From Larix kaempferi (taxonomy: Eukaryota > Streptophyta > Pinopsida > Pinales > Pinaceae): DNA of 64,000 bases. The notes under the pieces are model-generated. The model was not told where the DNA came from and did not search any database. It was given only the letters and a program-made list of their open reading frames with translations. Shown here in pieces: positions 34,190 through 46,125 of the stretch (the first letter of the stretch is position 1; every line of letters starts with the position of its first letter). Location: the NCBI GenBank assembly GCA_027924585.1, contig BSBM01000606.1, positions 13,397,501 through 13,461,500 of the forward strand. Reading direction: 5' to 3'. A program made the position numbers and the translations under genes.

Positions 34190-34715
34190 CAAACGCACCA
34201 ATTCTCTGTGAAAATATTCCTTCCCCGCAACTATAATTTTCTCTGCAAAACTTCTTCGATCCGCAACTGGCTTTCCGCAATGACATTCCCACAATTTCCC
34301 TTTCCACAATTCGCAATACGCCACCTATGATGCGGGGATTGGAATTTCATCCTTGTTCTTTCTATAGAATCACCTTTCCGCAATCCTCAATTTGCAATAC
34401 GCCACCTGCCATGCGAGGATTGGAATTTCATCCTCGTTCTTTATGTAGAATCACCTTTCCCCAATCCACAATCCACAATGTGGGATGTGGGATTCGGAAA
34501 CTCAACTTTATGCATGCTAGAAAATTACCTTTCCGCAATCTGCAATCCACAATGCGCAATCCGGGATGCGGAAACTTACTTTTTGGTGCTTCTAAAAATG
34601 ACCTTTCTACAATCTGCAATGTGGGATGCGAGATGCGGAAACTATATTTTTTCCCCTTGGAGGATTGCTTTTCCGCAATCCGCAATCCTCAATGCAGATT
34701 GCAGGAATGGGAAAA
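34190..34715. repeat. GCAATCC heptamer cluster C in LTR U3, about 65-90 bp blocks
   Basis: Five or six degenerate blocks begin (A)CCTTTCCGCAATC, contain further GCAATCC/CACAATG words, and most end GGGATGCGGAAAC, so the block ends are complementary (TTTCCGCA against TGCGGAAA, for example around 34530-34583). Between blocks is a short AT-rich linker. It is the same word family as A and B. Confidence 0.8.
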
Positions 34716-34988
34716 CATACTTATGGAACACCATTTTAACTGCTGATCTAATCCACCCCTCGATCTTATTCCTCCAATCTTCTTTGGTTGCGGAAGAAGC
34801 TCCTATTGCCTTGTATTTTCTCATTTTATCACTACGGCTAGGTCATTTGACTTGGATTTGCTTGACACTTAGCCATTTTTTGGTTTCCTGATGCTTTACT
34901 TGATGTAACTAGCCAATGGATGACCTTGGGACTTTGGGTAGGATCTTTCCTTCACATTCCCTGGTGGAAACCATAATAAATGTTAACA

Positions 34989-37981
34989 GTCGTCATGACT
35001 GGTTATGAAGATGGACAACTACTAAAGTTGAGAGGCTCTTCTGCAAGAATTCAGAACTTTGTCTATATCTCTCAGCATGAAAAAGGTAATATGTCATCCA
35101 GTTTATTATGGCATGCTATATTTTGGAATCTTAATTATAAAAGTATTAGATTGTTAAGAAAGAATGGTGTATTTGGTTTTCCTGCCATTCTGAAGTAGAG
35201 GAACAAGTGTGATGCATGCATACTAGGAAAACATAGTAAGCATCCATTTCCAGAGTCAAAATTTAGAACATGTAGAAAGTTAGAACTAGCTCATTCTAAC
35301 TTATGTGGTGCCATGCCTATTCCTTCTGCAAATGGTAATCGGTACATTATGACATTTGTTGATGATTATAGTAGAATGTGTTGGGTTTATTTGTTGAAGA
35401 CAAAATCAAAAGCATTTCAAACTTTCAAGAAGTTTCATGCATTGATAGAAAGGCAAGCACAAGTACGTATTGGTACATTCAGATTTGATAATGGTAAAGA
35501 ATATACATCTAAGGAATTTGAATACTATCTTTGCAAACATGGAATTACACATCAAACTACAGTTCCCTACAATCCCCGACAAAATGGTGTAGCAAAAAGG
35601 ATTAATAGAACCTTAATGAATACAACACAATCAATGATGTTTTTCAAGAATGTGAAGCTAATGTTTTGGGGTGATGCAGTCCTATGCGCAACATATTTGA
35701 GAAATAGAAGTCCTTCTCATGTTCTCGAAGATAAGACTCCACATGAAATATGGTTTGGCCATCTTCATTCAGTTAGGCATTTCAGAATTTTTGGTTCTGT
35801 CTACTATGCCTTAATACCAAAGGAGCAAATAAACAAGCATGGTGCTAGAAGCAAAAGATGTATTTTCTTGGGGTACTCAGAACCATCCAAGGCATATCAT
35901 CTTTATGATGAGGTAAACAATTTTTTTTTAATTTCTAGAGATGTCATTTTTCTTGAAACTAATAAAAATGACAATTCTATTGAAAGACATCTTGGTCATC
36001 TGGAGAGGTTTTCTCATCAAAAGGCATATTATGAATTTGATAATGAAATTCCACATATTGAAGGGGGGTTCCCTATATTGTATCAATCCATGGAATTTCC
36101 ATTTGAAGTAGCACCAAAAAATCCTCATGAAGAGAATGATGAAGAAGAAGTTCTTGCCACTTCATTTGAATGGGAGACTCAACTGGATTATGTAATTGAG
36201 AGGATTGGAAGATTGAACCTAGAAGAGAATAATGCACCACCAGATGATCAACCTGGACCACCAAGGAAGATTCCAAACTGGGCCACAAAGACACTTGAAA
36301 GTGTCCATGCAAATGAAGTAGGAAAGATGGGAACACGAAGGTCAACTAGACAAGAAGATGGAGGAAATGTAGAGAACTCATGTGATGACATGGATGTCTC
36401 ATTTGATTGTGAATTGAATTTTTCTACTAATGTTGAACCAACTTCCTTTGAAGAGGCTACTACTCATGATGAGTGGAAAGAAGCCATCCAAAATGAGTAT
36501 GATGCACTCATAAAGAATGGAACATGGAAGCTGGTTGATCCTCTAGTCGGAACCAAACCAATTGGAAACAAGTGGGTGTTCAAGAACAAATAAAAATTAG
36601 ATGGATCACTTGACAAACATAAAGCAAGGCTAGTGGAAAAAAGATATGCATGGAAAGAAGGAATTGACTATGAATAAATGTTCTCTCCCACAGAAAAACG
36701 GAGCACCATCCGCACTATACTTTCCTTAGCTGCACAAGATGGTTGGAAAGTTCATCATATGGATGTAAAGACTGCATTCTTGAATGGAGACTTGAAAGAA
36801 AATGTATTCATGTCTCAACCCAAATTTTTTGTTGTGAAGGGACAAGAAAACAAGGTATGCAAACTTCTCAAGTCCTTGTATGGCCTGAAACAAGCACCTC
36901 GAGCATGGTATGAAAATCTAACCAAGCATCTTCTAAAGATAAATTTCAAACATTACAATCCTGACGATGCAACACTATTTGTAAAGAAAGTTGGAATATC
37001 TGTTGTGTTTATTGTAGTATATGTGGATTATAATTTGATGACAGGGAACAATGAAAGTTATATAGCATCCATAAAGAAAGACTTAAGGAAAGTCTTTGAA
37101 ATGACTGATCTGGGACATCTTCACTATTACATAGGAATTGAAGTAACTCAACATCCTAAGTACATTTTCATTTCTCAGAAAATGTATATTGGAGAACTAT
37201 TGAACAAATTTGGGATGACAGATTGCAATCCACTCTCAACTCCAATGGAACAAAAGCTAAAGCTCACATCAACTGAAGGAAAAGAATTCAAGGATGCAAC
37301 CAAGTACTGACAACTTGTAGGAATCCTTATCTACCTTACTACCACAAGACCATATATTTCTTGTGTTGTTAGCATTCTTTCATGGTTTATGCACAAAACT
37401 TGTGAAGGACATTGGTCTACAACAAAGAGAGTTATAATACACTTGAAAGGGACTCAATACTTTGGACTCAATTATTCTAAGGTGGGCGACTTCATACTTA
37501 TTGGGTACTCCGATTCAGACTTCGATGGTGACAAAGAAACAGGAGTGTCCACTTTTGGATACATAATGAGTCTTCGATCAGCAGCTATCTCTTGGAGATT
37601 ACACAAACAATCAGTTCCAGCAGATTTGACAACATAGGCATAATATGTAGTAGCAACAGAAGTAACCAATGAGATTGTGTGGATTAGGAAGATACTTGAA
37701 TATCTGTAGGAGAAACAAGAAGACTCCACTCGACTTTTGATTGAAAAACTTCTGAAATCAAGTTGGCCAAGAATCCTAGATTCCATGATTGAACCAAACA
37801 TAGAAACACAAAGTATCATCTGATTTGACATCATGTAGAGGCCAAGACAATTCATTTACACAATTGTTCCACTAATGATCAAACTGGAGATATCTTCACC
37901 AAAGCACTTGGACGAGAAAATTTTGAAATATTTAGAACCATGCTCGGTCTTATAAAATCTCCTTCGGATTAAGGGGGGGAA
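34989..37981 (+). pseudogene. Ty1/copia pol (integrase, RT, RNase H), 5'-truncated
   Basis: From 35313 to about 37640 one frame is kept with only in-frame stops. Upstream, 35100-35310 carries the pre-integrase zinc region (LWHA...LNYKS, CDACILGKHSKHPF). The integrase core has FVDDYSRMCWVYLLK and FDNGKEYTSKEF; its third acidic residue is lost (NGVAKRINRT where relatives have AER). RT has HMDVKTAFLNGDL and SLYGLKQAPRAWYE. The active-site box reads YVDYNLMTG, the second catalytic Asp replaced by Tyr. RNase H begins IGYSDSDFDGDK (37500). Stops near 36592, 36676, 37309 and 37636. gag and protease are absent: the sequence starts abruptly at the LTR edge 34988. Ends in polypurine GGATTAAGGGGGGGAA at about 37966-37981. 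Confidence 0.9.
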
Positions 37982-38480
37982 TGTTGGAAGCTTAATCCTC
38001 GAATTATATCTCCACATGTTGTGTACATATGAAAATAAATAAAATGAATATGAATAGATGTAGGAAGACAAAGATTCTTCAATGTATCTTTTGGAAACTG
38101 AAAACCAAAGGTCAGAAAACATTGTATATATTGACATGCTTGGTGAATGAAAAGAAATCCGGGAGTTATTACCTATCAATTTCCATGTGCTTTAAAGAAG
38201 GTAATTACTTCATTTTTATTATTAAATCCAATCATTTAATGCATCTATGAAATTGGAGGGGAAATTCCTCTCATGTAGTTATGGAAGCATGGGATGGATA
38301 CCCTTTTATGACATTTGTAAGGGTCATTTTCTTATATGGTCAAAATTTATGTCAGTTATCTTGTCACCAATCCCTCGTATATTTTGTGTTCATTCACTCA
38401 TTTTTCCATTATCACGTAGGTTTACACATTACGTAGAAACTCTCCTTCATTTTCTTCATACCATTACCAATTACTAGGTT
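37982..38480 (+). repeat. 3' LTR of the truncated copia, right end not resolved
   Basis: TGTTGGAAGCTTAATCC follows the polypurine tract, the normal start of a copia 3' LTR. I see no clear CA end with a target duplication before the chromovirus-like element at 38847, so the end given is nominal. ORFs within have no known domain. Confidence 0.55.
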
Positions 38481-38846
38481 GTGTATAACCCAGAAATTTG
38501 AATTTGGAACCATAAATATGGATTTTTTAAAAATGAGATGGTTGTAGGTCATCATTAAGGTTGGGTAGGCTAGGAAACCTTTACCCATTGAATTCTACTA
38601 CTTTTGCATGATTCAGAATGCATGAATTAAGGCTATAGGTATTTCTCCAATATCATTTAGGAAGTTGGTCTCCTTCTATGCACACACTAGTAAGCACCTG
38701 GAAAGATGGACCGCTTGAGATATTTTTGGATTGGTTATGGGTATGATTGATCCTATAAGTGTGTTGTGTGGGGTGGGTATTGTTGGATCTAAGGTTTTTA
38801 TTTTTGAGTAAGATCCATGTAGATCTCTATATGATCATTTGGCTAA
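38481..38846. other. Unassigned DNA flanking the chromovirus-like insertion
   Basis: No gene or repeat recognised. It continues beyond the insertion at 43148. Confidence 0.5.
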
Positions 38847-39226
38847 TGTTAGGAACCTCTATCAAGCCTTCCCTTTACTTTGTTAGTATATTGTTGTTGG
38901 ATGCATATGCTTTGTAAGTCCTCCCGTAGTATTTGTTGATCCATAGTTTGTATTAGCCCATGGTATTGACCCGATTGGATGCATATGCTTTGTAAGTCAT
39001 CTCGTAGTATTATATGTCCCATGGTATTGAACCATAGTATTGGGCATAGACTTAGTATATAAGTTTGTGTTGAGGCCAATGAAGGTACCGTGAAGTTATT
39101 TGTATTGAGCTTGCTCAAAGGAGGTTTCCCCCTCGAAGTGGCCTACAATCAATAAAGCGATTATGAGTTCTGTTATTTATTTTATCTCCTGTAGTTTCAT
39201 TAATTGATTGTTGCAGGTTCTTCACA
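38847..39226 (+). repeat. 5' LTR with internal duplication (380 bp)
   Basis: TGTTAGGAACC to GGTTCTTCACA. TATATAAG at 39056-39063 is the TATA box and AATAAA at 39151-39156 a polyadenylation-type signal. The segment TTGGATGCATATGCTTTGTA occurs twice (about 38895 and 38974), which the 3' LTR has once. Confidence 0.9.
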
Positions 39227-39228
39227 TC

Positions 39229-39240
39229 TGGTATCAGAGC
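39229..39240 (+). other. Initiator methionine tRNA primer binding site
   Basis: TGGTATCAGAGC, two bases after the 5' LTR. Confidence 0.95.
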
Positions 39241-40272
39241 ACTTTCTTGGGCTTGTTGGGTGAAATTTCTGCCAAAATTTTGTTTCGCATCTGTTGCAAG
39301 TTCGGATTTAGGAATAATCCCTATCCGCTTAACTGTGGGAAGTACTTGGGAATAATCCCTAAAAATAATTGTGAGGAGTACGACAGGAACCCCAAAGTAG
39401 ATGGCCCATTGAGAGGACCTTCCAGTGAAAAGGGCAATGACCCCTACCTGATTGACTAGTTCATACCCGTGAGGTAAACCAAGAGTTGTCGTTTGTGGCA
39501 AAGTGGTTATCAGTTTTCCCTGAGCTGTGGAGTAAGGGGTACTTCCAAAATACGCAAGTCATGAGACAGATTGGTGGCCGAGTGAATCCCATGAACCATT
39601 AGGAAACCGAACATACAAGGTCCATATCTATTTTCAGCTGATAAATCACAGATTTTCTTTGTCCAGAACTATTGTTGATCACTTCCACGTCGTTTCAGAT
39701 CTATCTGTTGTCGATCCATTCCACGTTGTTTTAGATCCATCTGTTTCCAATCCCTTCCACATCATTTCAGATCCATTTGCTCTGATCCCTTCCACGTCGT
39801 TGCAGATCCATTTTTGAAAAAAAAAAAAACAAGAAACTATTTTTTGCCCAATCTCACTTGTTTTAAATCTATTTCCCTTGAAACTTCCCTAACACCCTTT
39901 CAATCCCATTATTCATATTTCATTCTTGAGGACCATATCCCAAATTCCACTTCCCAAAGACATAAATCTCACATTTGTCTATTTTTAGGGTTTGCCATAA
40001 TTTGTTCAATTTTCACCCACTCGCCTTCAAATTTTACCTCAGTGTTCATTTCCTGTTTTTGCTTCTTTGTACCTCTCTGCCAAATTTTCTCATTCTTTCA
40101 CCCCACTTCTGAAATCCCCATTTTTTGCTTCCTTGTCCATTAGAAAGTGTCTAAAATCTAGTCAAACTGAAATTACCCATCCGATTTTTTCCCAAATCCA
40201 AATTTTCCTTTACTAAAACAGTTTCTGTTTTTGTTTATTTACCCACTAAAAAAAAGATAAAAAATCCTGGTT

Positions 40273-41196
40273 ATGGTTGTCACCCATGCAGCAGCACAAA
40301 TGATGGAGGAAGAACTTACAACCCTCAAAACCAAACTCCAAGATTTGGATTAAAAAATTCTCAGCCTCCATCTTCAACATTCAGTCATGAACAATAACCG
40401 ACAACCTGAATCTTCTGCAGCCACTGTGTTCTCTTCTTCCAGCAATTTTTGTGGGTCGAAGCTTGACTTTCCTTGCTTCAATGGTACTGATCCAATTGGA
40501 TGGATATACCAGGCAGACCAATATTTCAGTCTGCATAATACCTTTGATGTCCACAAAGTTCCACTTGCATCCTTTCATTTGGAACACGAAGCCCTTCAAT
40601 GGTACTGTTGGTACATCAGAGCTCATCATGAGCCAAACTGGACAGATCTTTGCCAAATCCTTTTGCAACGATTTGGTCCTAGTGATTTTGATGACTTCAC
40701 AGGAGCACTCACTAAAATTCACCAAATTTGCACTGTGAGAGAGTATTAGACAAAATTTGAGAAACCAACCAATCACACAAAAGGATTGTCTGATGAATTC
40801 TACAGGAGTTTCTTTATTAGTGGTCTCAAGGATGAAATCCACTCAGAGGTTAAAATGTTCTGTCCCAACACAATGATGGAATTCCTAGGGTTGGATAAGT
40901 TGGTAGAGGACAAGATCGCATCCCAACAACACTACAAACACACCTTTGTTCCCTTCATAAATATGGGTTCCCAACGACCTCCCATCACCCTAGCTCCTCG
41001 ACAATCTCCTATCAAGCATTTGTATGAAGCAGATATGTGGGCACATCGAGAAAAAGGGCTTTGTTATAATTGTGATGAGAACTTCACTTGGGGGCATAGA
41101 TGTGTTGAGAAAAAACTCTATCTCTTGGATTCTATCTCTTGGATGTGGATTCTCCACCTACCTCTAAACTTTGTGAAGACACTCCAGATAGAATAG
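40273..41196 (+). pseudogene. gag of the chromovirus-like element
   Basis: One frame from an ATG at 40273, with stops near 40351 and 40747 (the latter CAG in the expected REYQTKFE context). Order: a short coiled coil (AAAQMMEEELTTLKTKLQDL), then the conserved gag core (LDFPCFNGTDPIGWIYQADQYF, HLEHEALQWY, FGPSDFDDFTGAL, LSDEFYRSFFISGLKDEI), then the zinc-knuckle-like CYNCDENFTWGHRC at about 41060-41100. It would package element RNA. I chose 40273 because the frame and the coiled coil continue upstream of the Met at 40387. Confidence 0.85.
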
Positions 41197-41295
41197 ATGA
41201 TAAGGTCAACATTCAGTAGCTGCCTGTTGACCCCCCATATCAGGACGACCAACCAGAGATATCTCTCCATGCTTTATCTGGCATCCCCACCTCCC

Positions 41296-41640
41296 AAATA
41301 ATGCGGGTCAGGGGTTACTTCAAGAAGATCCCTCTTACAATACTCATTGATTCTGGTAGCACTCATAATTTCATTGACCATCGCATCGCCAAACAAGCTG
41401 ATTGTTTTGTCCATCCTTGCTCTAACTTTGATGTCATGATTGCCAATGGGGGCACCTTACCTTGCAAGGGGAAGTGTCACAGTGTGCGTATCTCTCTGGA
41501 AGATTATAACGTATGCTCTGACATGTTTACCTTGTCCTTAGGAGGATGTGATGTGGTTTTGGGCATTCAATGGCTACGCACTCTTGGCCCCATCTTATGG
41601 GATTTTGCGGAACTTTGGATGTAGTTTTCAGTCAATGGGA
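41296..41640 (+). pseudogene. Aspartic protease of the chromovirus-like element
   Basis: Active site LTILIDSGSTHNFIDHRIAKQ-type (about 41335-41395), followed by VMIANGGTLPCKGKC and CDVVLGIQWLRTLGPILWDF, the usual protease end of chromovirus-type gypsy polyproteins. The catalytic Asp is intact. A different frame from gag implies a frameshift between 41196 and 41296. A TAG follows at about 41622. Confidence 0.85.
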
Positions 41641-42829
41641 AACAACACAAATTTACCAGCTTATAACCAGGGTCTCTCCGCATCATAAGTTCACATCGCC
41701 TGGAAAAGATCCTTAAGAATAATTCACATGGTGTCATTGCTCAGCTCCATTCCATTCAGATGCACCGATCAATGATCTCCACTACTTCCTTGGATAGATA
41801 TGCAGGTGTCTTTGCTGAACCCATGGGCTTGTCTCCTTCAAGAGACCTTTCAGGTAACTATTTAGCCACATCTACATCTTAGCAGGAAATGATGGCTATT
41901 TTGCATGCAGTACAGAAGTGGCAACGGTACCTATTAGGGAATTATTTCTACATCAAGACTGATCTCCAGAGTCTGGAAAATTTCCTGGAACAACAGTTCT
42001 CCTCCCCAGCACACCTGAAATGGGTTATCCAACTCATGGGTTATACATATGAGATCACTTACAAGAAGGGTAAGGACAATATGGTGGCATATGCTCCTTC
42101 TTGCACATTTGATGATCCAGTTTCTCTTATAGCTATTTCTCTGCTTGTTCCAAATTGGTTGCCATCTATTCAACAGGGAAATCTCTTCTATGAACTCCAT
42201 GCGTCTTCATCGGCAGGGCACTCTGGGTTCCTCAAAACATATGATCAGGACCAATGTAACTTCTTTTGGTAAGGACAAAAAATGACAATTCAATAAATGG
42301 TGGCTGACTATGATACTTTCCAGGTCAATAAGGGTGAAATGACACTCCTTTCGGGACTGCTCGAACCCTTGCCCATCCCTACACAGCTTTGGACAACTAT
42401 TTCTATGGATTTCCTAGAAGCGCTCCGGTGGAACAATACCACATATAAAACGACACCATATGAAGCAGTCTATGGATAGTCACCTCCATTTCTTCTTCCA
42501 TCCACCCTCAACAGCTCCCCAGTTCAGGAAATTGACTCGGTTCTTTGAAACCGCCATCAAATTCTTCTCACTCTATAGGATAATCTTCACATGGCAAGGA
42601 TTCCGCTGAAACAACAAGCCGATCAGCATCGTTCTGAGCGCAATTTTCATGCAGCTGATATGGTTCTTCTTCGTCTACAACCTTCCAAGCAATCCTCCCT
42701 AAAACTCAAAAGGCGTCAGTGGCCCGGAATGCGACCCGGGGATGCTATAGGGGAACCACTCCTTCATATTTTGCATCAATTTCCACATCTAAAGCTTTGA
42801 GGACAAATCTTCTTCTAAGAGAGAGGGGA
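41641..42829 (+). pseudogene. Remnants of RT linker, RNase H and integrase
   Basis: The RT linker up to VFAEPMGLSPSRDL (41840) is followed at once by the C-terminal half of RNase H (EMMAILHAVQKWQRYLLG, IKTDLQSLENFL, 41888-41990), so RT is deleted. Integrase keeps the first His pair (HASSSAGHSGFLKTY, 42200) but the Cys pair is lost (ADYDTFQVNKGE). The core is deleted between SMDFLEAL and TPYEAVYG. The C-terminal piece has ADMVLLRLQPSKQSSLK (42650). Frames change several times. Confidence 0.8.
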
Positions 42830-43147
42830 TGTTAGGAACCCATGTCAACCCTTCCCTTTACTTTGTTAGTATATTGTATTGGACGCATATTCTTTGTAAG
42901 TCGTCCCGTAGTATTTGTTGATCAATAGTTTGTATTAGCCCATTGTATTGACCCATAGTATTGGTCATAGAATTAGTATATAAGTGTGTGTTGATGCCAA
43001 TGAAGGTATGGTGAAGTTATTTGTATTGAGCTTGCTCAAAGGAGTTTTCCCCCTCAAAGTGGCCTACGATCAATAAAGCGATTCTAATTTATGTTATTTC
43101 TGCTATCTGGTGTATTTTCATTAATTAATTGTTGTAGGTTCTTCATA
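42830..43147 (+). repeat. 3' LTR (318 bp)
   Basis: TGTTAGGAACC to GGTTCTTCATA. TATATAAG at 42977-42984, AATAAA at 43072-43077. Without the 62 bp duplication seen in the 5' LTR. Confidence 0.9.
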
Positions 43148-43152
43148 TCTAA

Positions 43153-43690
43153 CCATATAGATCTTAATGGGTTTTGGGGTTAAGAGAGATAATCTTGTAG
43201 GTGTGTCCTTTGCCCCGATGGGATCATAGCTATCTTGGGAGTTGCCTCTCAAAAGAAAGATCATATGTTGGATGGAGTTCCTATGGTTGGGTGGAAAATT
43301 TCTCTTACACATCCAATTACTTGGAACTTCATTGTTTGAGATAAGTATGATCTTTGTATCTATCATGCAATGATTTTATTCCTATGCTTATATTGATTAT
43401 GCTTCCAAATGCATGTGTTGTGTGTGTGGATAGAATTATTTTGGATGTGTTTATATTATGCATCTGCACACGCATTTTAAATGTTTATGAAATTTTAATA
43501 TGGCCTTTGGGAAAAATTTAGAAACCCATAATCATGAGTTCATGTCCCCTTCTTTTGACCCAAAAGATGGATGGGGGCGTTACATGTATTCTCTACAAAG
43601 TACTGAAATCAAAGTTGTCACCTTTCCAAGAATTATGGTTCCTAAGAAAATTCATCTAATTCTTCTGATGAGGATTACTATATGAAACAT
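43153..43690. other. Unassigned DNA
   Basis: Continuation of the DNA left of 38847. No domain recognised; short frames here have no motif. Confidence 0.5.
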
Positions 43691-43694
43691 ATTT

Positions 43695-44912
43695 CTATTT
43701 TTTTGGAATAGGTGATGTAGGCTCAGCTTCTGGTCCACCAATGGGAGCAGAAAAAACCTGCAAATCAGCAATAATGTCATCTATAACAACATTCTCAATT
43801 TTGGGCTCATCAAAGACATCTAATTCATCAATCTGTTTAGCACAATCAACAAAAGGCCTCTCTTCTATCTCTTCAATATGAACACCTCTAGAAACAAATA
43901 ACACTTTCCTAATGCTAGCAAAACCAAGTGTAGATATAGAGGTAGCAGCAACATCATAGCCAATACCTACTCTAGGAGACTTTAGCTCAGGCGTAATAGA
44001 AACAACAATACCTTATCCATTCTTCCCAAGTATTCCTTTGGCATATCCTATCTTTCCCAATAGCCAGACCATATACCTATAGTGTGTTTCTTAAATCTAG
44101 GAGAAATGACATCAATATCCAACAAATCTTGAGATGAAATAAAAACATTATCGACATCTTTCTTATAATCAACTAATTTACAAATAGTTGGCTACAGGCA
44201 AGATTGTCAAGGTAAAATAAGTAATAGGTGAGCTTGGTAGCTCAACAACATCAATAGTCTTCTTCTCAACTTCCTCTAGTAAGTTGATCTCCAGTTCAAG
44301 ACTCTACTTGTAGTCCTAGAAATCCTTAATAGTCTTATCTTTCTCTATCAGTTGCAACAACAATGCATCATAATCTTCTTTTAAAGCTTGATATTCATCA
44401 AGCAAGTCGATATTGTCTGCATGAAGAGGAGCAAATTCTTCATGAAGCTCATCAAAAGAGGCCTACAAATAGGAAGGCTCATTAGTTAGTTGGGTATTAT
44501 CTTCCTCCAGCCTACAAATATTATCCTTCAAGGAAACTCTTTCGTTATGAGAAAGAGCCTTAACCTCTACCTCCATGTCATTAATGAGATCTGTCCCCAA
44601 ATTCATCCGCATTATTTTGGAAAATAGTTTCCATTGTTCTTTCCAGGGAAGAAATCTTTTTATATTTCTCATCCATTCTTCACAAGATGACAATTTGAAA
44701 CATAGAAGCTTCATTTTCTAGAAAGGAATGAGCAGTCTTAAGTTGATTCTTCAGTCCTTCATCATTTAGCTTCAATAGAGAAACAACAGTTTGCAAGTCA
44801 CTCACTTCTTCATGAATATGATCATGAGATTCTTGTAAGCCAATAGCCTTCTTCTCACAAATCTCCTACAGTTTATATAAATCAAAGGCTACATCCTCGT
44901 CAAGGGAACCCA
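43695..44912 (-). pseudogene. Minus-strand retroelement coding fragment with coiled coil and G-patch-like motif
   Basis: Starting from a Met at about 44912 (MGSLDEDVAFDLYKL), a charged coiled coil runs to about 44300 (SLKDNICRLEEDNTQL, FDELHEEFAPLHADN, LEINLLEEVEKK). A decayed part follows, then KIGYAKGILGKNG and PELKSPRVGIGYD around 43960-44060, which fit the Gly spacing of a G-patch (GxxxGxGLGKxxQG...GLGY). An acidic stretch (VHIEEIEERPF, FDEPKIENVVIDD) ends in PIPKK and TAA. G-patch-like segments between protease and RT are known in some plant gypsy elements; this assignment is an inference. Confidence 0.4.
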
Positions 44913-46125
44913 TTTTATATAGTCAAGTCACAACTTGCGATCTTATAATGTTGTCAATAATGTTATAAGTTTGAGGGTTGATGCACAATCATGAGCTCCT
45001 TTAAAGACACTTTAGTTTCCACATAAAACTGAAAAGACGGGAACCTATGACTTTAAGAGGTAATTAAAGGTACTTGCATAATGAATTTTAAGACAATGTA
45101 TAAACGAAAAATATAGGAAACCAATTAAGATTTCATAATATATAAATTTTACTTTTAGAATTTTTTTCTAGTTCTTTCTAAAATTTGTTTTTCTAAAATT
45201 GGCTTTTTAAATTTTCAACACAATATAACATTTATGTCTATGCATGTGCAACAATATATAAAGTTATTTATAGTATTTTTGAATAATTATTTTTACATAT
45301 GTAGAGGACATATTGTACTAGTGCAACACTATTTTTCTGAAATTATTTATGATGTTTTCATTTTTTTTTATGATTTATTGAATTCATAAAACCCTTAAGA
45401 AAGAACATAGCGTGCATGTGTAACACTTTAGGGGCATGACTTAATGAAATTTTGAATTTTTTAAATGATTGTATAGATCTAACTTTCTTCTAATGCACGA
45501 TATAATTTGTTTTAGAAATGGTGGAGATGTTCAAAAGTTATAGAAGAGACAACAGAGAAGTCTATTTTGGAATCATGATATATGGTGGCACAAAAAAGTG
45601 GGCCCAACTTCATGCACCTTTTAAAATGTGATTAATAGAATTCAAACAATAATTGCAGTACACATTCCAATAGATTTACTATGGGAACAATATTCAAAGG
45701 AAATGATACAAGTCAACCATGCCAACCTTCTAGTTTAGAATTCTTCAATGGTTTCAAATGACCTCAAAAGAAGTTAGTTAGCAACAAAATAAAGGAAACC
45801 ATACCTCGGGTTTAATCAAGAATATTACTCAAGTCAATGGTGTTGCATACATGTCGGTCAATGAACTTCTTGTCTAGATGCTATCAATGCAATAAATATT
45901 TTTGAGATTCGACCAATTATCGATGCATAAATAATCTAGTCGAGTAGAGGTTGTTGACCTCCAATCGATCACATATGTGAGTCATCTCCAGTCGAACAGA
46001 ATACCACTAGTCGATAATTTGTCAACTAATACAAGTTGACCACAAGTCAATATTCCTCAAAAGTCGAGCATCATAACCATGGTAACCAATAACATACCTA
46101 ATCAAATAACAATGCTCTGCCAAAC
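44913..46125. other. AT-rich unassigned DNA
   Basis: No coding, RNA or repeat feature recognised. Confidence 0.5.

Larger units (their letters stand above)
33226..34988 (-). repeat. 5' LTR of the minus-strand gag element
   Basis: The plus-strand left edge is TGTTATGACCC next to the primer site. The right edge is probably TGTTAACA at 34981-34988, where copia coding sequence begins abruptly. A minus-strand TATA box (33942-33950) lies in the middle, giving a U3 of about 1 kb that contains heptamer cluster C. Length (1763 bp) and starting sequence TGTTAACA resemble the LTR at 1578-3389. With no partner LTR seen, the right edge is inferred. Confidence 0.55.
38847..43147 (+). mobile_element. Chromovirus-like Ty3/gypsy element, internally deleted
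   Basis: LTRs at 38847-39226 and 42830-43147, initiator-Met primer site at 39229-39240, polypurine tract AAGAGAGAGGGGA at 42817-42829, and near-matching flanks GCTAA/TCTAA (38842-38846, 43148-43152). The internal region has gag, protease and shreds of RNase H and integrase; the RT and the integrase core are missing. At 4.3 kb it is below the usual 5-6 kb. The LTRs differ at many positions, plus a 62 bp duplication in the left one, so it is an old copy. Confidence 0.9.

Noticed and set aside
39814-40143. 109-codon Ser/Phe-rich plus ORF as a gene
   Set aside because: It lies in the leader of the chromovirus-like element before gag, is low-complexity T/C-rich, and has no domain.
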